DNA of 64,000 nucleotides. Source: Lachnospiraceae bacterium GAM79. Lineage in GTDB: Bacteria > Bacillota > Clostridia > Lachnospirales > Lachnospiraceae. A program made the translations under genes and the position numbers. Location of the stretch: assembly GCA_003584705.1 (NCBI GenBank), contig AP018536.1, positions 2,852,001 to 2,916,000 on the forward strand, written 5' to 3'. Below, piece after piece: positions 33,611 through 42,406 of the stretch (position 1 is its first letter; each line of letters starts with the position of its first letter). A model generated the notes under the pieces. The model saw nothing but the letters and a program-made list of their open reading frames with translations. It was not told where the DNA came from and made no database searches.

Positions 33611-35365
33611 TTACAAGTAGTTATGTGTTTCAAAGTACAGTTCGTTCACGTGTTCGGAATGCAAAAGCTTATGGGCGGTGCGGCTGAGGGGCTTGCCCAG
33701 GAACTCTTCGTAGGCCTTCTGTACCTCGGGGTTCTCATGGGAGAAGCGAAGCTTTCTCTCACTGTCCAGACGGTACAGGGTGCCTCCGCGCCGCTCCGCG
33801 AATTCGCATCCGTCGTGGATGGGCTGTCCGCCGCCTCCGACACAACCACCGGGGCATGCCATGACTTCCACGAAATCATAGGATACCCTTCCTGCCTTAA
33901 TGTCCTCCATCAGCTTCTCCGCATTGGCCAGTCCGCTGACAGTACAGGTATGTAAGGTCTGATCTCCCAGTGTGAAGTCTGCTTCTCTTCTGCCGTCTCT
34001 TCCCCGGACTGCCCGGAAAGCATCTGCTTCCGGATTCTTGCCTTCCACTACTGCATATGCGGTACGAAGTGCTGCCTCCATGACACCGCCGGTGACACCG
34101 AAGATCACTCCGGCACCGGTGCTTTCTCCCAGAGGAGAATCAAAAGCCTGCTCCTTTAAGAACCGGGTATTGATATGCTCGGCACGGATCATCCGCACGA
34201 ATTCTCTTGTGGTCAGTACAATATCCACATCCTGTCCGGCTCCGGCGCTCTTCATATAAGAAAGAGAAGCCTCTCTCTTCTTGGATACGCAGGGCATGAT
34301 GGAGATACAGCAGATATTATTGGGATCAATCCCTTTCTTCTGTGCAAAATAAGTCTTCGCCATGGCACCGAACATCTGCTGGGGGGATTTTGCCGTGGAC
34401 AAATTCCGCAGATACTCCGGATACTTCTTGGACATGAAGCTTACCCAGCCGGGACAGCAGGAGGTAAACATGGGCCATGCGTATTTCCGGCAATTGCCCA
34501 GCCGCTCCAGCAGTTCGTTTCCCTCTTCCATAATCGTCAGATCCGCTGCGAAGTTGGTATCAAATACATAGTCAAAACCGATGCGCTTCAGCGCTGCCAC
34601 CATTTTGCCCTCGGAAGCTTCCTCCGCATTCAGTCCCAGTTCCTCGCCCCATGCGGTTCTTACCGCCGGTGCCACCTGGACTACTGTGACCTTCTCGGGA
34701 TCCGCCAGTGCCTCGAAAGCCTTGTATGTATCGTCCCGTTCCCGCAATGCTCCGGTAGGACAATGGGTAATACACTGTCCACACAGTGTACAGTCGGAGC
34801 AATCGATGGTCTTATTATCCGACACATCTACTGTGGTACGGGATCCGGTGTTCTGTACATCCCAGACATGCATGGCCTGGACTTTATCGCAGATCTGTAC
34901 ACAGCGCATACATTTAATACATTTTCTGGAATCCCGGATCAGAGGGAAAGAATGATCCCAGGGTGTCTCGGGAACCTCCTCGGTAAAAGGTACTTCCAGA
35001 ATTCCCAGATCGTTGGAAATCTGCTGTAAATTACAGTTACGGCTTCTGACGCAGGTGGCACAGTGACAATCATGCTGGGACAGGATCAGTTCCACATTTG
35101 TCTTGCGCACACGGCGTACCTTCGGAGAATTGGTATACACTACCATTCCCTCTTCCACCGGGCTGTTGCAGGCTGTGATCAGCTTGCTTTTTCCCTGCAC
35201 TTCCACCACGCAGACCTTGCAGGCACTGATCTCATTGATGTCTTTTAAAAAGCACAGATGCGGTACTTCGATTCCCACGCCTGCTGCTGCGCTCATGACG
35301 CTGGTTCCCTCCGGGACCTGCAGCTGCACGCCGTCTATTGTAAGGTTTATCATTTTCTCGCCCAT
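33611..35365 (-). CDS. hydA: [FeFe] hydrogenase catalytic subunit
   Basis: A 584-residue iron-only hydrogenase that interconverts protons and H2. Domains in order: a 2Fe-2S ferredoxin domain (Cys 38, 49, 52, 66); a His/Cys 4Fe-4S site (HDCHCATC with CNLQ, 98-114); two 4Fe-4S clusters (CIKCMRCVQIC and CTLCGQCITHCP, 149-202); and the H-cluster domain with TSCCPGW (301-307), MPCVSKK (357-363) and ACPGGCVGGGGQP (503-515). No signal peptide, so cytoplasmic. It lies 15 bp after a NuoF/GltD-like flavoprotein gene, its likely NAD(P)H-linked partner. Maturases HydEFG are not in the window. Confidence 0.95.
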   Translation of the reverse strand: MGEKMINLTIDGVQLQVPEGTSVMSAAAGVGIEVPHLCFLKDINEISACKVCVVEVQGKSKLITACNSPVEEGMVVYTNSPKVRRVRKTNVELILSQHDCHCATCVRSRNCNLQQISNDLGILEVPFTEEVPETPWDHSFPLIRDSRKCIKCMRCVQICDKVQAMHVWDVQNTGSRTTVDVSDNKTIDCSDCTLCGQCITHCPTGALRERDDTYKAFEALADPEKVTVVQVAPAVRTAWGEELGLNAEEASEGKMVAALKRIGFDYVFDTNFAADLTIMEEGNELLERLGNCRKYAWPMFTSCCPGWVSFMSKKYPEYLRNLSTAKSPQQMFGAMAKTYFAQKKGIDPNNICCISIMPCVSKKREASLSYMKSAGAGQDVDIVLTTREFVRMIRAEHINTRFLKEQAFDSPLGESTGAGVIFGVTGGVMEAALRTAYAVVEGKNPEADAFRAVRGRDGRREADFTLGDQTLHTCTVSGLANAEKLMEDIKAGRVSYDFVEVMACPGGCVGGGGQPIHDGCEFAERRGGTLYRLDSERKLRFSHENPEVQKAYEEFLGKPLSRTAHKLLHSEHVNELYFETHNYL

Positions 35366-35380
35366 TGTTTGCTCCTCTTT

Positions 35381-37234
35381 TTACCAGATGGCAGCTCGGC
35401 CGCCCTTTAAGCTTCCGTAGCCGTATTTATCGCAGCGTAAGCATCTGCCCGCTTCCTGGCAGGCTTCCTGCTTCGTCATGCCGCATTCAAATGCATCGAA
35501 ATTCGTCTTGCGCTCTCCGGCTTCCTTTTCACTCAGCTGGATCCGTCCGCAGGGTTCCTTGTCCTCGTAGGATACCGGCGGGATCTCCACATCACAGGGT
35601 ACTACATGGTGGTAACCCAGATATTCATCGATATTGGCTGCAGCTACTTTTCCGGCGGCAATGGCACGGATGACGGTAGCCGGACCGGTCACACAGTCAC
35701 CACCGGCAAATACACCGTGGACATCCTTGACTTCACTGTCACTCATGGCAGTAATGGTGCCTCGTTTTACGGAGATACCCGCCTCCTCGAAATGGCGGGT
35801 CTCGATACCCTGACCGATGGCCACCACGACGATATCACAGGGGATTCGAAGGAGAGGCACATCCGCCTGGATCGGACGGGCTCGTCCCCAGGCATCGATT
35901 GGGCCGATGATCTGAGGTTCTACCCACAGAGCCGTCACATTGCCGTTCTCGTCGGCTTCGATCTTGTGAGGTGCTTTCAGGCTGTAAAGCTCTGCGCCCT
36001 CTGCGATGGCGCCTTCCACTTCTTCAGGAAGCGCCGTCATATCGGTCTGTCTTCTGCGGTAGGCAATTCCCACCTTTTTCGCACCCAGACGAATGGCGGA
36101 ACGGGTACAGTCCATGGCTACGTTACCGCCGCCGACTACGACTACGGTCTTGTCCTTGAAGTCCGGCATGTCATCGTCACCGATGCGGCGCAGCATTTCC
36201 ACTGCAGACATGACACCGTTGGCATCCTCTCCCTCGATACCGATCTTTTTATCCGTATGGGCACCGATGGCAATATAGACTGCATCGTATTCTTCGTGCA
36301 GCTTATTATAAGAAATCTCACCTTCGCCGTTGCCGACTCTGGTGTTCAATTTCACTTCCACTCCGGTGGACAGAATAGTGTCAATGTCCTCCTGTAAGCG
36401 TTCTCTTGGAAAACGATAGTTGGGAATTCCGTAGCGCAGCATACCGCCCAGCTTGCTCTTTTCCTCAAATACCACGGCATGGTGTCCCATCAGCTCCAGA
36501 TAATATGCCGCAGACAGTCCGCCGGGGCCTCCGCCGATGATTGCTACTTTTTTACCGGTGCTCTCCGCTTTCTCAGGCACAGGAACCGTGTTGGCTCTGG
36601 CATTGTCCACTGCCATACGCTTCAGGCCGCGGATATTGATGGCACTATCGATCATGTTGCGGCGGCATCTTGCCTCACAGGGATGCTCACAGATCAGGGC
36701 ACAGGCGGTGGGGAAAGGATTGTCCTTGCGGATCAGCTTCACGGCATCTGCATAACGCTCTTCCTTCACCAGTGCTATGTAACCGGGGATATCCACACCT
36801 GCGGGGCACAGCGCCACACAGGGAACCGGCTGGGTAATATGGCAGGAACATTTTCCCCCATGTTCAATGTGATAGACATAATCCTCACGGAAGCCTTCCA
36901 GTCCGGCCAGTACCATATGGGCCGCCTCGTAACCGATGGCACAGTCAGCGGAGTCCACAATGTCGGAAGCGGTATCCCGGATCAGATCCAGTGTCTTCAG
37001 GGTGGCTTTGCCTGCCAATACATCCTCCATCAGGTTCTGCAACTGCCCCAGTCCCACACGGCAGGGCACACATTTACCACAGGTCTGGGCATGACACATT
37101 TTCAGAAAAGAAAGCTGCAGGTCCACCGGACATAATCCGGGCGGGCTGGCGATAATTCTTCTCTCCAGATCTTTGTACAGGCGTTCCACCGTAAGCTGTG
37201 CTTTATTCGGGGTAGCTATCTTCAATCGGCTCAT
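35381..37234 (-). CDS. NuoF-motif / GltD-like FAD-dependent oxidoreductase, hydrogenase partner
   Basis: A 617-residue iron-sulfur flavoprotein. Residues 30-110 carry a NuoF-type 4Fe-4S motif (CGKCVPC at 52-58 plus C98). About 125-215 is a GltD-like N-terminal cluster domain (KCSCHI, CVALCPAGVDIPGY, ICEHPCEARC). An FAD motif GGGPGG is at 234-239 and an NAD(P) motif GGGNVAMD is near 367, and the GltD-type CRCDKYG-like end is present. It should move electrons between NAD(P)H and the adjacent hydrogenase; direction and nucleotide are unknown. The start is the ATG at 37234 after GGAGAAGATT. It differs from the true GltD at 53664 by the NuoF segment. Confidence 0.88.
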   Translation of the reverse strand: MSRLKIATPNKAQLTVERLYKDLERRIIASPPGLCPVDLQLSFLKMCHAQTCGKCVPCRVGLGQLQNLMEDVLAGKATLKTLDLIRDTASDIVDSADCAIGYEAAHMVLAGLEGFREDYVYHIEHGGKCSCHITQPVPCVALCPAGVDIPGYIALVKEERYADAVKLIRKDNPFPTACALICEHPCEARCRRNMIDSAINIRGLKRMAVDNARANTVPVPEKAESTGKKVAIIGGGPGGLSAAYYLELMGHHAVVFEEKSKLGGMLRYGIPNYRFPRERLQEDIDTILSTGVEVKLNTRVGNGEGEISYNKLHEEYDAVYIAIGAHTDKKIGIEGEDANGVMSAVEMLRRIGDDDMPDFKDKTVVVVGGGNVAMDCTRSAIRLGAKKVGIAYRRRQTDMTALPEEVEGAIAEGAELYSLKAPHKIEADENGNVTALWVEPQIIGPIDAWGRARPIQADVPLLRIPCDIVVVAIGQGIETRHFEEAGISVKRGTITAMSDSEVKDVHGVFAGGDCVTGPATVIRAIAAGKVAAANIDEYLGYHHVVPCDVEIPPVSYEDKEPCGRIQLSEKEAGERKTNFDAFECGMTKQEACQEAGRCLRCDKYGYGSLKGGRAAIW

Positions 37235-37396
37235 AATCTTCTCCATTCTGCGGGCTGATGCCTGCGTTACTTTTATGCCCTGCGCCACGGGCGCTGCCGG
37301 CAACGGCTATGGCGTGCTGCTCTCCGTCTGCGGGCGCGGTGTTTTACTGACACGTACTATGGCATTGGCCACCTGAGCTGGCTGCCTGTTACGCCG

Positions 37397-37410
37397 TGTA
37401 AGCGCTTACA
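37397..37410. promoter_or_regulatory. LacI/CcpA-type operator downstream of the hydrogenase promoter
   Basis: A perfect 14-bp palindrome TGTAAGCGCTTACA, which is identical to an ideal catabolite-responsive element. It lies about 50 bp after the predicted start site of the hydrogenase operon, where bound CcpA-like protein would block elongation. Confidence 0.65.
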
Positions 37411-37467
37411 TTTTGTTTTTTAAAAAATAGCCGTTTCTTGTCGGCTACTGATTTTTGTATATGTGCA

Positions 37468-37496
37468 ATTGTATCCTAAATAATAAAAACTATCAA
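37468..37496 (-). promoter_or_regulatory. Predicted promoter of the hydrogenase operon
   Basis: On the minus strand -35 TTGATA (37496-37491) and -10 TACAAT (37473-37468) have a 17-bp spacer. The -35 box overlaps a perfect 9-bp hairpin (AAAAACTATTGATAGTTTTT). The leader to the flavoprotein gene would be about 225 nt and contains a TAGCCG/CGGCTA hairpin. Confidence 0.55.
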
Positions 37497-37567
37497 TAGT
37501 TTTTAGGAAAGTTAATTTTTTATCTATCTTTTTGTGGAATATGCATGAGGATGTTTGGCTCACATAG

Positions 37568-37583
37568 ATGTAAGCTCTTACAT
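37568..37583. promoter_or_regulatory. Second LacI-type operator upstream of the hydrogenase promoter
   Basis: ATGTAAGCTCTTACAT, a 16-bp near-perfect palindrome similar to the sites near uxaB and lacI and to the one at 37397. The two sites lie 171 bp apart on either side of the predicted promoter, a spacing that would allow DNA looping. Confidence 0.55.
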
Positions 37584-38121
37584 TTTTTGCTTTTTCTGCT
37601 ACATCCGTAGCAATACTCTCTTGACATCGGTTTTTCTGCCAGACAATCTCATCGGATCCTTCGTAGGGAATCCGATAGAATCAGGTATTTTCGTAAATCC
37701 CCATAAAATAACCGATTTCATACAAAAAAGTCACTGTTCTGCCACTTTTTTGTACAAAAACAGCCAAAAACGTATCTTTAACGAAAATATCTTCTCCAAT
37801 TTCCTGAAAATCCTGTGTTTTTGTATTTTTTTGCAGCATTTTCCTGTTTTTGATACAAAACCGTTCCTTTTACAATGATAGAACAGGCTCAAAATAGTGG
37901 ATTTTTCCTTGCCAGAAGAAATTTTTTCCACCTTTTCCGACCAAATACCCACTTTTGAAGGAAACTCACCTTTTCTGGCCGCTTTCGGAACGCTTTTTCC
38001 TCGGAAATCGCCTGTTTTTCCTAGTTTTCAGGAAAACAAAAGCCCAGGCGGAACAGGCTGTCAGAAACAAAAAATGACAGGCTAATCCGCCGGAGCTATA
38101 TTGCCTATGATATTAATCTTT
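37584..38121. other. Gene-free A/T-rich intergenic region
   Basis: About 540 bp with no convincing gene. Short open frames on both strands lack ribosome sites. It holds a hairpin ATCGGAT...ATCCGAT at about 37650-37675. From 37890 to 38040 there is a run of repeated pyrimidine-rich words on the plus strand (TTTTTCC, CCTTTTC, TTTTTCCT) with purine counterparts on the minus strand. Function not recognised; candidate for a long untranslated leader or a noncoding RNA. Confidence 0.5.
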
Positions 38122-38958
38122 TTACACCGTCACGATCACGCCGCCATCGTTGGCGTACATGCTGCTGACACCGCGGGTGTCCATGATCAGGCATCCTTTG
38201 AACTCTGCCTTTTCCATAAGAAGCTTCTTCATGGTCTCGGCGCGGTCAGGAGCATTGCAGTGGGTGATCATCAGGAAACGTTCCTTCGTATCCCCTGCCT
38301 CTTCCAGAACGATCTCCGCCATTCTTCGGAGTGCTTTCTTCATGCCGACGCTCTGGCCTCTCTGCACGATACTGCCCTTGTCTCCGGCCATGATCGGCTT
38401 GATGTTCAGCGTGGATGCCACCAGTGCTTTCACACCGGTCAGTCTGCCGTTCTTGCGCAGCGTCTCCAGATTATCCAGTACAAAATAGGTATGCACATTG
38501 CTGCGGAACTCTTCGATCTGCTTCACGATTTCTTCGAAGGAAAGGCCCTGCTCTTCCAGTTCTACCAGTTTCTTCACGATCTGGGTCTCACCACAGCTGG
38601 CGGACTCGGAATCGATGACGTGGATCTGCTTCTTCCCGTATTTTTCCCGATACAGATTCATACCAAGCACCGCACTGTTGTAGCTTCCGCTGAGGTGGGA
38701 GGATAAAGTGATCACATACACATGCTCTGCTTCTGTGTGGTAGGCTTCCCTGAAACGCTCTGGGGAAGGGCATGCCGACTTGGGACATTTCGGACACTCT
38801 GCCACCTTTTTCAGGAATTCCGCCTGATCAAAATTCTCATCATCCTGAATCTGGTAATCTCCCACTTCCAGTCCCAAAGGCACGATCTCGAACCGGGAAT
38901 CCTGCAAATATTCTTCCGGCAATTCACAACAGCTGTCTACTACGATTTTAAAACTCAT
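38122..38958 (-). CDS. DegV family fatty-acid-binding protein
   Basis: A 278-residue DegV/FakB-like protein. Such proteins bind a fatty acid and present it to the FakA kinase for phosphorylation and entry into phospholipids (family knowledge). VDSCCELPEEY near the start, ITLSSHLSGSYNSAVLG, VIDSESASCGETQIV and KPIMAGDKGSIVQRGQSVG are the conserved ligand-pocket segments. The start at 38958 follows ATGGAGATTAAT. It stands alone, between a long spacer and a copy of the small repeat. FakA is not in the window. Confidence 0.9.
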   Translation of the reverse strand: MSFKIVVDSCCELPEEYLQDSRFEIVPLGLEVGDYQIQDDENFDQAEFLKKVAECPKCPKSACPSPERFREAYHTEAEHVYVITLSSHLSGSYNSAVLGMNLYREKYGKKQIHVIDSESASCGETQIVKKLVELEEQGLSFEEIVKQIEEFRSNVHTYFVLDNLETLRKNGRLTGVKALVASTLNIKPIMAGDKGSIVQRGQSVGMKKALRRMAEIVLEEAGDTKERFLMITHCNAPDRAETMKKLLMEKAEFKGCLIMDTRGVSSMYANDGGVIVTV

Positions 38959-38982
38959 ATTAATCTCCATATTATTGATTGC

Positions 38983-39043
38983 AGCTATTCAAAAATATAA
39001 CTCCCAAAGAGTCATTCTGCGAATGGGGCACTGAATAGTTACA
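38983..39043. repeat. TAACTATTCAG repeat copy upstream of degV
   Basis: AGCTATTCAAAAATATAAC on the left and, reversed, TGTAACTATTCAGTGCCCC on the right. The right arm continues CATTCGCAGAA, close to the arm of the copy at 43876 (CCCCATTCGCAAAA). It sits in the 339-bp gap between divergent degV and the DUF5721 gene; the rest of the gap (39044-39297) shows a CGGGG/CCCCG hairpin near 39203 and no gene. Confidence 0.7.
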
Positions 39044-39297
39044 ATTATTTTCATTTTTTAAAAACCATACTATGTAGTTTTTAATACTACTTATAATAAC
39101 ACGAAACATTCCGTTCGTAAAGCCTTTACACAAAATATTCATATTCCCTTTTCGGCGGACTTCGTTTATACTATCTCTATATAGTCAGCATATTATGATG
39201 CCGGGGCCAAAAGTCCCCGACTTTGATGCCTACGGATTGTTCCGTTTCGACCGAAGCTCCTCACAGAGTTCTTCTCACAAACATATAAGGAGTCCCT

Positions 39298-39792
39298 ATG
39301 ATCGCATTACAGATTACATCCATGAAGAATTTTATGAACCACCTGCTGGTAGCGGATACTTTCGATCCTTTCCTGTTGGAAGAAGCCACCGTCAGCACGG
39401 CTCTCACCGTTACCATTGACGGGCATATCAACAAGGACTTCTATCCCGCAGAGGAACGGAGTGCAGACTGTATCCCCTGGGAGCTGCAGTCCTGGAGCAA
39501 AATAAAAGGACTGTGCTTTGACCTCATCAAGGGAAAACACACTCCTTTGTATTTTAAATTCGTGCTTCATATGCAGCCGGATAAAGCCGCCGCCATGCTT
39601 ACAAAAGCCCAGGTCGATCCGGGCGTCATCCGGGCGCTGGTATTAAATATCCGCTACGACGGGGAAAAAACCGTTCTCACCACCGGATGTGCCTACCAGG
39701 TCTTCACCATGGATAAAAGTGCCGACACCGCATGGGACAAGGCATTAAAAAAATATCTGGATCTGAAGGGTATCTCCTACGAAGAACTCTGA
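39298..39792 (+). CDS. DUF5721 family protein
   Basis: A 164-residue soluble protein matching, from memory, the DUF5721 family found in Lachnospiraceae, with no known function. Conserved-looking parts are MKNFMNHLLVADTFDPFLLE, TIDGHINKDFY and FKFVLHMQPDKAA. No signal peptide, membrane helix or metal motif is visible. The ATG follows AAGGAGTCCCT. It is transcribed toward spoVAE, which runs the opposite way, so it is a single-gene unit. Confidence 0.75.
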   Translation: MIALQITSMKNFMNHLLVADTFDPFLLEEATVSTALTVTIDGHINKDFYPAEERSADCIPWELQSWSKIKGLCFDLIKGKHTPLYFKFVLHMQPDKAAAMLTKAQVDPGVIRALVLNIRYDGEKTVLTTGCAYQVFTMDKSADTAWDKALKKYLDLKGISYEEL

Positions 39793-39851
39793 TCCCGCTC
39801 TCCGGGGTATCCCCAGTTCTTCGAATCATTCGTAGGAGCGGTTCCTGACGG

Positions 39852-40208
39852 TCACTCCTTCATCTTCGGTTTGCTGAGCAGGCTCGCCAGATAACCGAAG
39901 ATCAGCGCTGCGGAGGTTCCCACGGCTCCGGCCTTGAATCCTCCGGCAAACAGTCCTAAGAATCCCTGTTCCTGCACCGCTTCTTTCACGCCCTTCATTA
40001 ATACATTTCCAAATCCAAGCAACGGTACACTGGCGCCGGCTCCTGCATAATCCTGAAACGGTTCATACCAGCCAAGTGCACTGATCACCGCACCGGTGAC
40101 CACCAGAAGCACCATGATGCGTCCCGGCATCATCTTCGTCTTTTCCATTAATATCTGCACCACAGCACAGATCAGACCGCCCACCCAGAAAGCATTGATA
40201 TAATCCAT
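39852..40208 (-). CDS. spoVAE: Stage V sporulation protein AE
   Basis: A 118-residue membrane protein with about four helices that belongs to the SpoVA channel, which moves Ca-dipicolinate into the forespore and out during germination. YINAFWVGGLICAVVQILME and LLGFGNVLMKGVKEAVQEQG are typical, as is the glycine-rich LFAGGFKAGAVGTSAALIFGYL (shown only in part). The start chosen is the ATG at 40208, 11 bp after GGGGG; another in-frame ATG is at 40217. spoVAD lies 2.5 kb upstream with five other genes between; spoVAC is not seen. Confidence 0.88.
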   Translation of the reverse strand: MDYINAFWVGGLICAVVQILMEKTKMMPGRIMVLLVVTGAVISALGWYEPFQDYAGAGASVPLLGFGNVLMKGVKEAVQEQGFLGLFAGGFKAGAVGTSAALIFGYLASLLSKPKMKE

Positions 40209-40266
40209 TCTCTGCATTTCCCCCTTACTATCTGTTTAAGGACAGTCTCTGCACTTTTTCTTAAAA

Positions 40267-41229
40267 TTATGCATTCTTTATTGATGCATTCTTTTTGCCA
40301 AAACGAAACCATTCCGGCGGAAGCTGTACCAGGATCACCGCCGCAAATACGATAACGCAGCCTGCGATCTGCCTGGCTGTCAGTGTCTGATCAGTCGTCA
40401 GAAATCCGATCTTATAGGCGATCCATCCGGAGATCGTGGCAATGACGGATTCCAGGCTCATGATCAGTGCCGCCACCGTAGGATTCAGTCCTTTCTGGCC
40501 TACGATCTGTAAGGTATAACCCACACCACAGCTTAAAACACCGGCATATAACAGGGCTCCCAGGCCTTCCTGCAGCTGACCGAAGGTGGGCTGTCCCCAG
40601 ATGAGTGCTCCGATGCAGCAGACCACTCCACAGACCGTGAACTGGATACAGGATACCACAGCTCCGTCAATTCTTGCTGCATAATGGTCAACGGTCATGA
40701 TCTGTATGGCAAATGCAATGGCACACAAAAATACCATGATATCTCCGGCTCCGAGACGCAGGGACTCGGTCATGCAGAGCAGATACATGCCCACGGCTGC
40801 CATGACTGCTGCCACCCAGACCACCGGCGCCACTTTTTTCTTCAAAAAGATACCGAACATGGGGACAAAAATGATATATAGCGTTGTGATAAATCCCGCC
40901 TTACCGACACTGGTGTATTTAATACCGAACTGCTGCAAGGTACTGGCGATCGTTAGGAAAATGCCACACAAAAGTCCTGCTTTCACATTCAGTTTCCAGT
41001 CAAGGGGCGCAGCTTTGTCCCCTGCAATCTTTCTGCTGATCAGAATATACACCAGAATGCTGGCGGCACCGATCAGGGAACGGACACCGTTAAAGGTGAA
41101 CGGATGCATATAGTCCATGCCCTTGCTCTGGGAGACGAACGCCATACCCCAGATGGCAGCCGTTAACAGCAGGATCAGGCTGTTTCTCGTAGTTTTTGTT
41201 CTCGTATTTTCCATAGTTGTATTTTCCAT
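40267..41229 (-). CDS. EamA/DMT-family transporter
   Basis: A 320-residue protein with ten predicted membrane helices in two EamA repeats, probably an exporter of amino acids or other metabolites. RNSLILLLTAAIWGMAFVSQ and FNGVRSLIGAASILVYILIS mark the first half, and PTVAALIMSLESVIATISGW the second. The N-terminus begins with a repeated MENTTMENTR. The substrate cannot be told. It lies 46 bp after the shikimate kinase gene on the same strand and may be co-transcribed with it. Confidence 0.88.
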   Translation of the reverse strand: MENTTMENTRTKTTRNSLILLLTAAIWGMAFVSQSKGMDYMHPFTFNGVRSLIGAASILVYILISRKIAGDKAAPLDWKLNVKAGLLCGIFLTIASTLQQFGIKYTSVGKAGFITTLYIIFVPMFGIFLKKKVAPVVWVAAVMAAVGMYLLCMTESLRLGAGDIMVFLCAIAFAIQIMTVDHYAARIDGAVVSCIQFTVCGVVCCIGALIWGQPTFGQLQEGLGALLYAGVLSCGVGYTLQIVGQKGLNPTVAALIMSLESVIATISGWIAYKIGFLTTDQTLTARQIAGCVIVFAAVILVQLPPEWFRFGKKNASIKNA

Positions 41230-41275
41230 TCCCTATATTTTTCGTTCCTTGCTGCTTTACGGTTATGTGATCTTG

Positions 41276-41782
41276 TCAGGGCTGTTTCTTATATCTCTCA
41301 GCAATCTCCGCCACTACATCCCGCAGCATTTTTCTGCTACAGTCTATGATCAGATCCGCATATTTTTCATACAAAGGGGTTCTCTCCTCGTACAGGTCCC
41401 TCAATGTCTGACCGGGCTGCAGGGTCACACCTCTGGCATTCAGATCTCCCAGCCGCTGTTCCACTTCCTCATAAGGAAGCTTCAAATATACCACGGTGCT
41501 GATATCCCGCAGATGCTGCATGCCCTCCGGCTCGTAGCAGGCGCTTCCGCCGGTGGCAATGATGCTGTTTTCCAGATTCAGAGAGGCATTTACGTTGCTC
41601 TCGATCTGCCAGAAGCCCTCCACGCCGTGTTCCGTGATGAGTTCATGCAATAATTTACCGTGTCTTTCCTGGATCACCAGATCCGAATCCACAAAACGTC
41701 TGCCCAGGCGCTTTGCCAGAACCACGCCTACCGTACTTTTTCCCGAACCCGGCATGCCGATCAGAGTAATATTATTTTTCAT
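41276..41782 (-). CDS. aroK: Shikimate kinase
   Basis: A 168-residue P-loop kinase that phosphorylates shikimate on the route to chorismate and aromatic amino acids. Walker A GMPGSGKST (9-17), FVDSDLVIQE with the shikimate-binding aspartate, and ATGGSACYEPEGM with the GG motif are visible; the lid contains RTPLYEKYADL. The ATG follows AGGAGAAACTT. No other aro genes are near, so it is isolated, between RidA and an EamA transporter. Confidence 0.88.
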   Translation of the reverse strand: MKNNITLIGMPGSGKSTVGVVLAKRLGRRFVDSDLVIQERHGKLLHELITEHGVEGFWQIESNVNASLNLENSIIATGGSACYEPEGMQHLRDISTVVYLKLPYEEVEQRLGDLNARGVTLQPGQTLRDLYEERTPLYEKYADLIIDCSRKMLRDVVAEIAERYKKQP

Positions 41783-41942
41783 AAGTTTCTCCTGTCTCTA
41801 CACAAGAAAATCGCCGCCTGTAAGCGACGATCTTCCGTCCTGTTCTTCTTTATAACCTTCGTAGCGCCCCATTTGCAGAACTGCCTCTGTGGGGATTTTG
41901 CCCCCGACATCATGCTATTTGCTCATGGTGGTTACTTACACT

Positions 41943-42317
41943 TTATACTTCCGCAATGACTTCCACTTCACATAATACGTTCTTGGGAAGGGTCTTGACT
42001 GCAACACAGCTTCTGGCAGGATTCTCAGTAAAATATTTCGCATAGACCTGATTGAAAGCTGCGAAATCGCCCATATCTGCCAGGAAACAGGAAGTCTTGG
42101 CCACTCTGGTGTAATCGGTGCCTGCTGCCTTTAACAGCTCGCCGATGTTCTTCATTACCTGCTCTGCCTGCTCTTCAATCGTGGTGCCGTGGATCTCTCC
42201 GGTTGCAGGATCAATAGGGATCTGACCGGATGCGAAAAAGATATTGCCCAGTACGATTCCCTGGGAATAAGGTCCGATTGCTGCGGGTGCTTTGTCTGTT
42301 GAAATCTTCTGTAACAT
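41943..42317 (-). CDS. ridA: RidA family reactive-intermediate deaminase
   Basis: A 124-residue protein of the YjgF/RidA family that hydrolyses 2-aminoacrylate and related enamines made by PLP enzymes. IGPYSQGIVLGNIFFASGQI, AGTDYTRVAKTSCFLADMGD and NPARSCVAVKTLPKN, with the catalytic arginine, followed by CEVEVIAE are all present. The ATG follows GAGGAGAATATT. It forms part of the loose minus-strand cluster between the spoVAD and spoVAE genes. Confidence 0.93.
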   Translation of the reverse strand: MLQKISTDKAPAAIGPYSQGIVLGNIFFASGQIPIDPATGEIHGTTIEEQAEQVMKNIGELLKAAGTDYTRVAKTSCFLADMGDFAAFNQVYAKYFTENPARSCVAVKTLPKNVLCEVEVIAEV

Positions 42318-42406
42318 AATATTCTCCTCTTCTTCCTATAATTACGCCCTGAGGATGCTTCCGGATCCTGGCACATCCAAAATCCGATGCAGCATGCACA
42401 TAGCGT

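Noticed and set aside
37731..37952. A 73-codon lysine-rich frame in the long spacer
   Set aside because: GTG start without ribosome site, no domain, low-complexity composition; treated as intergenic.
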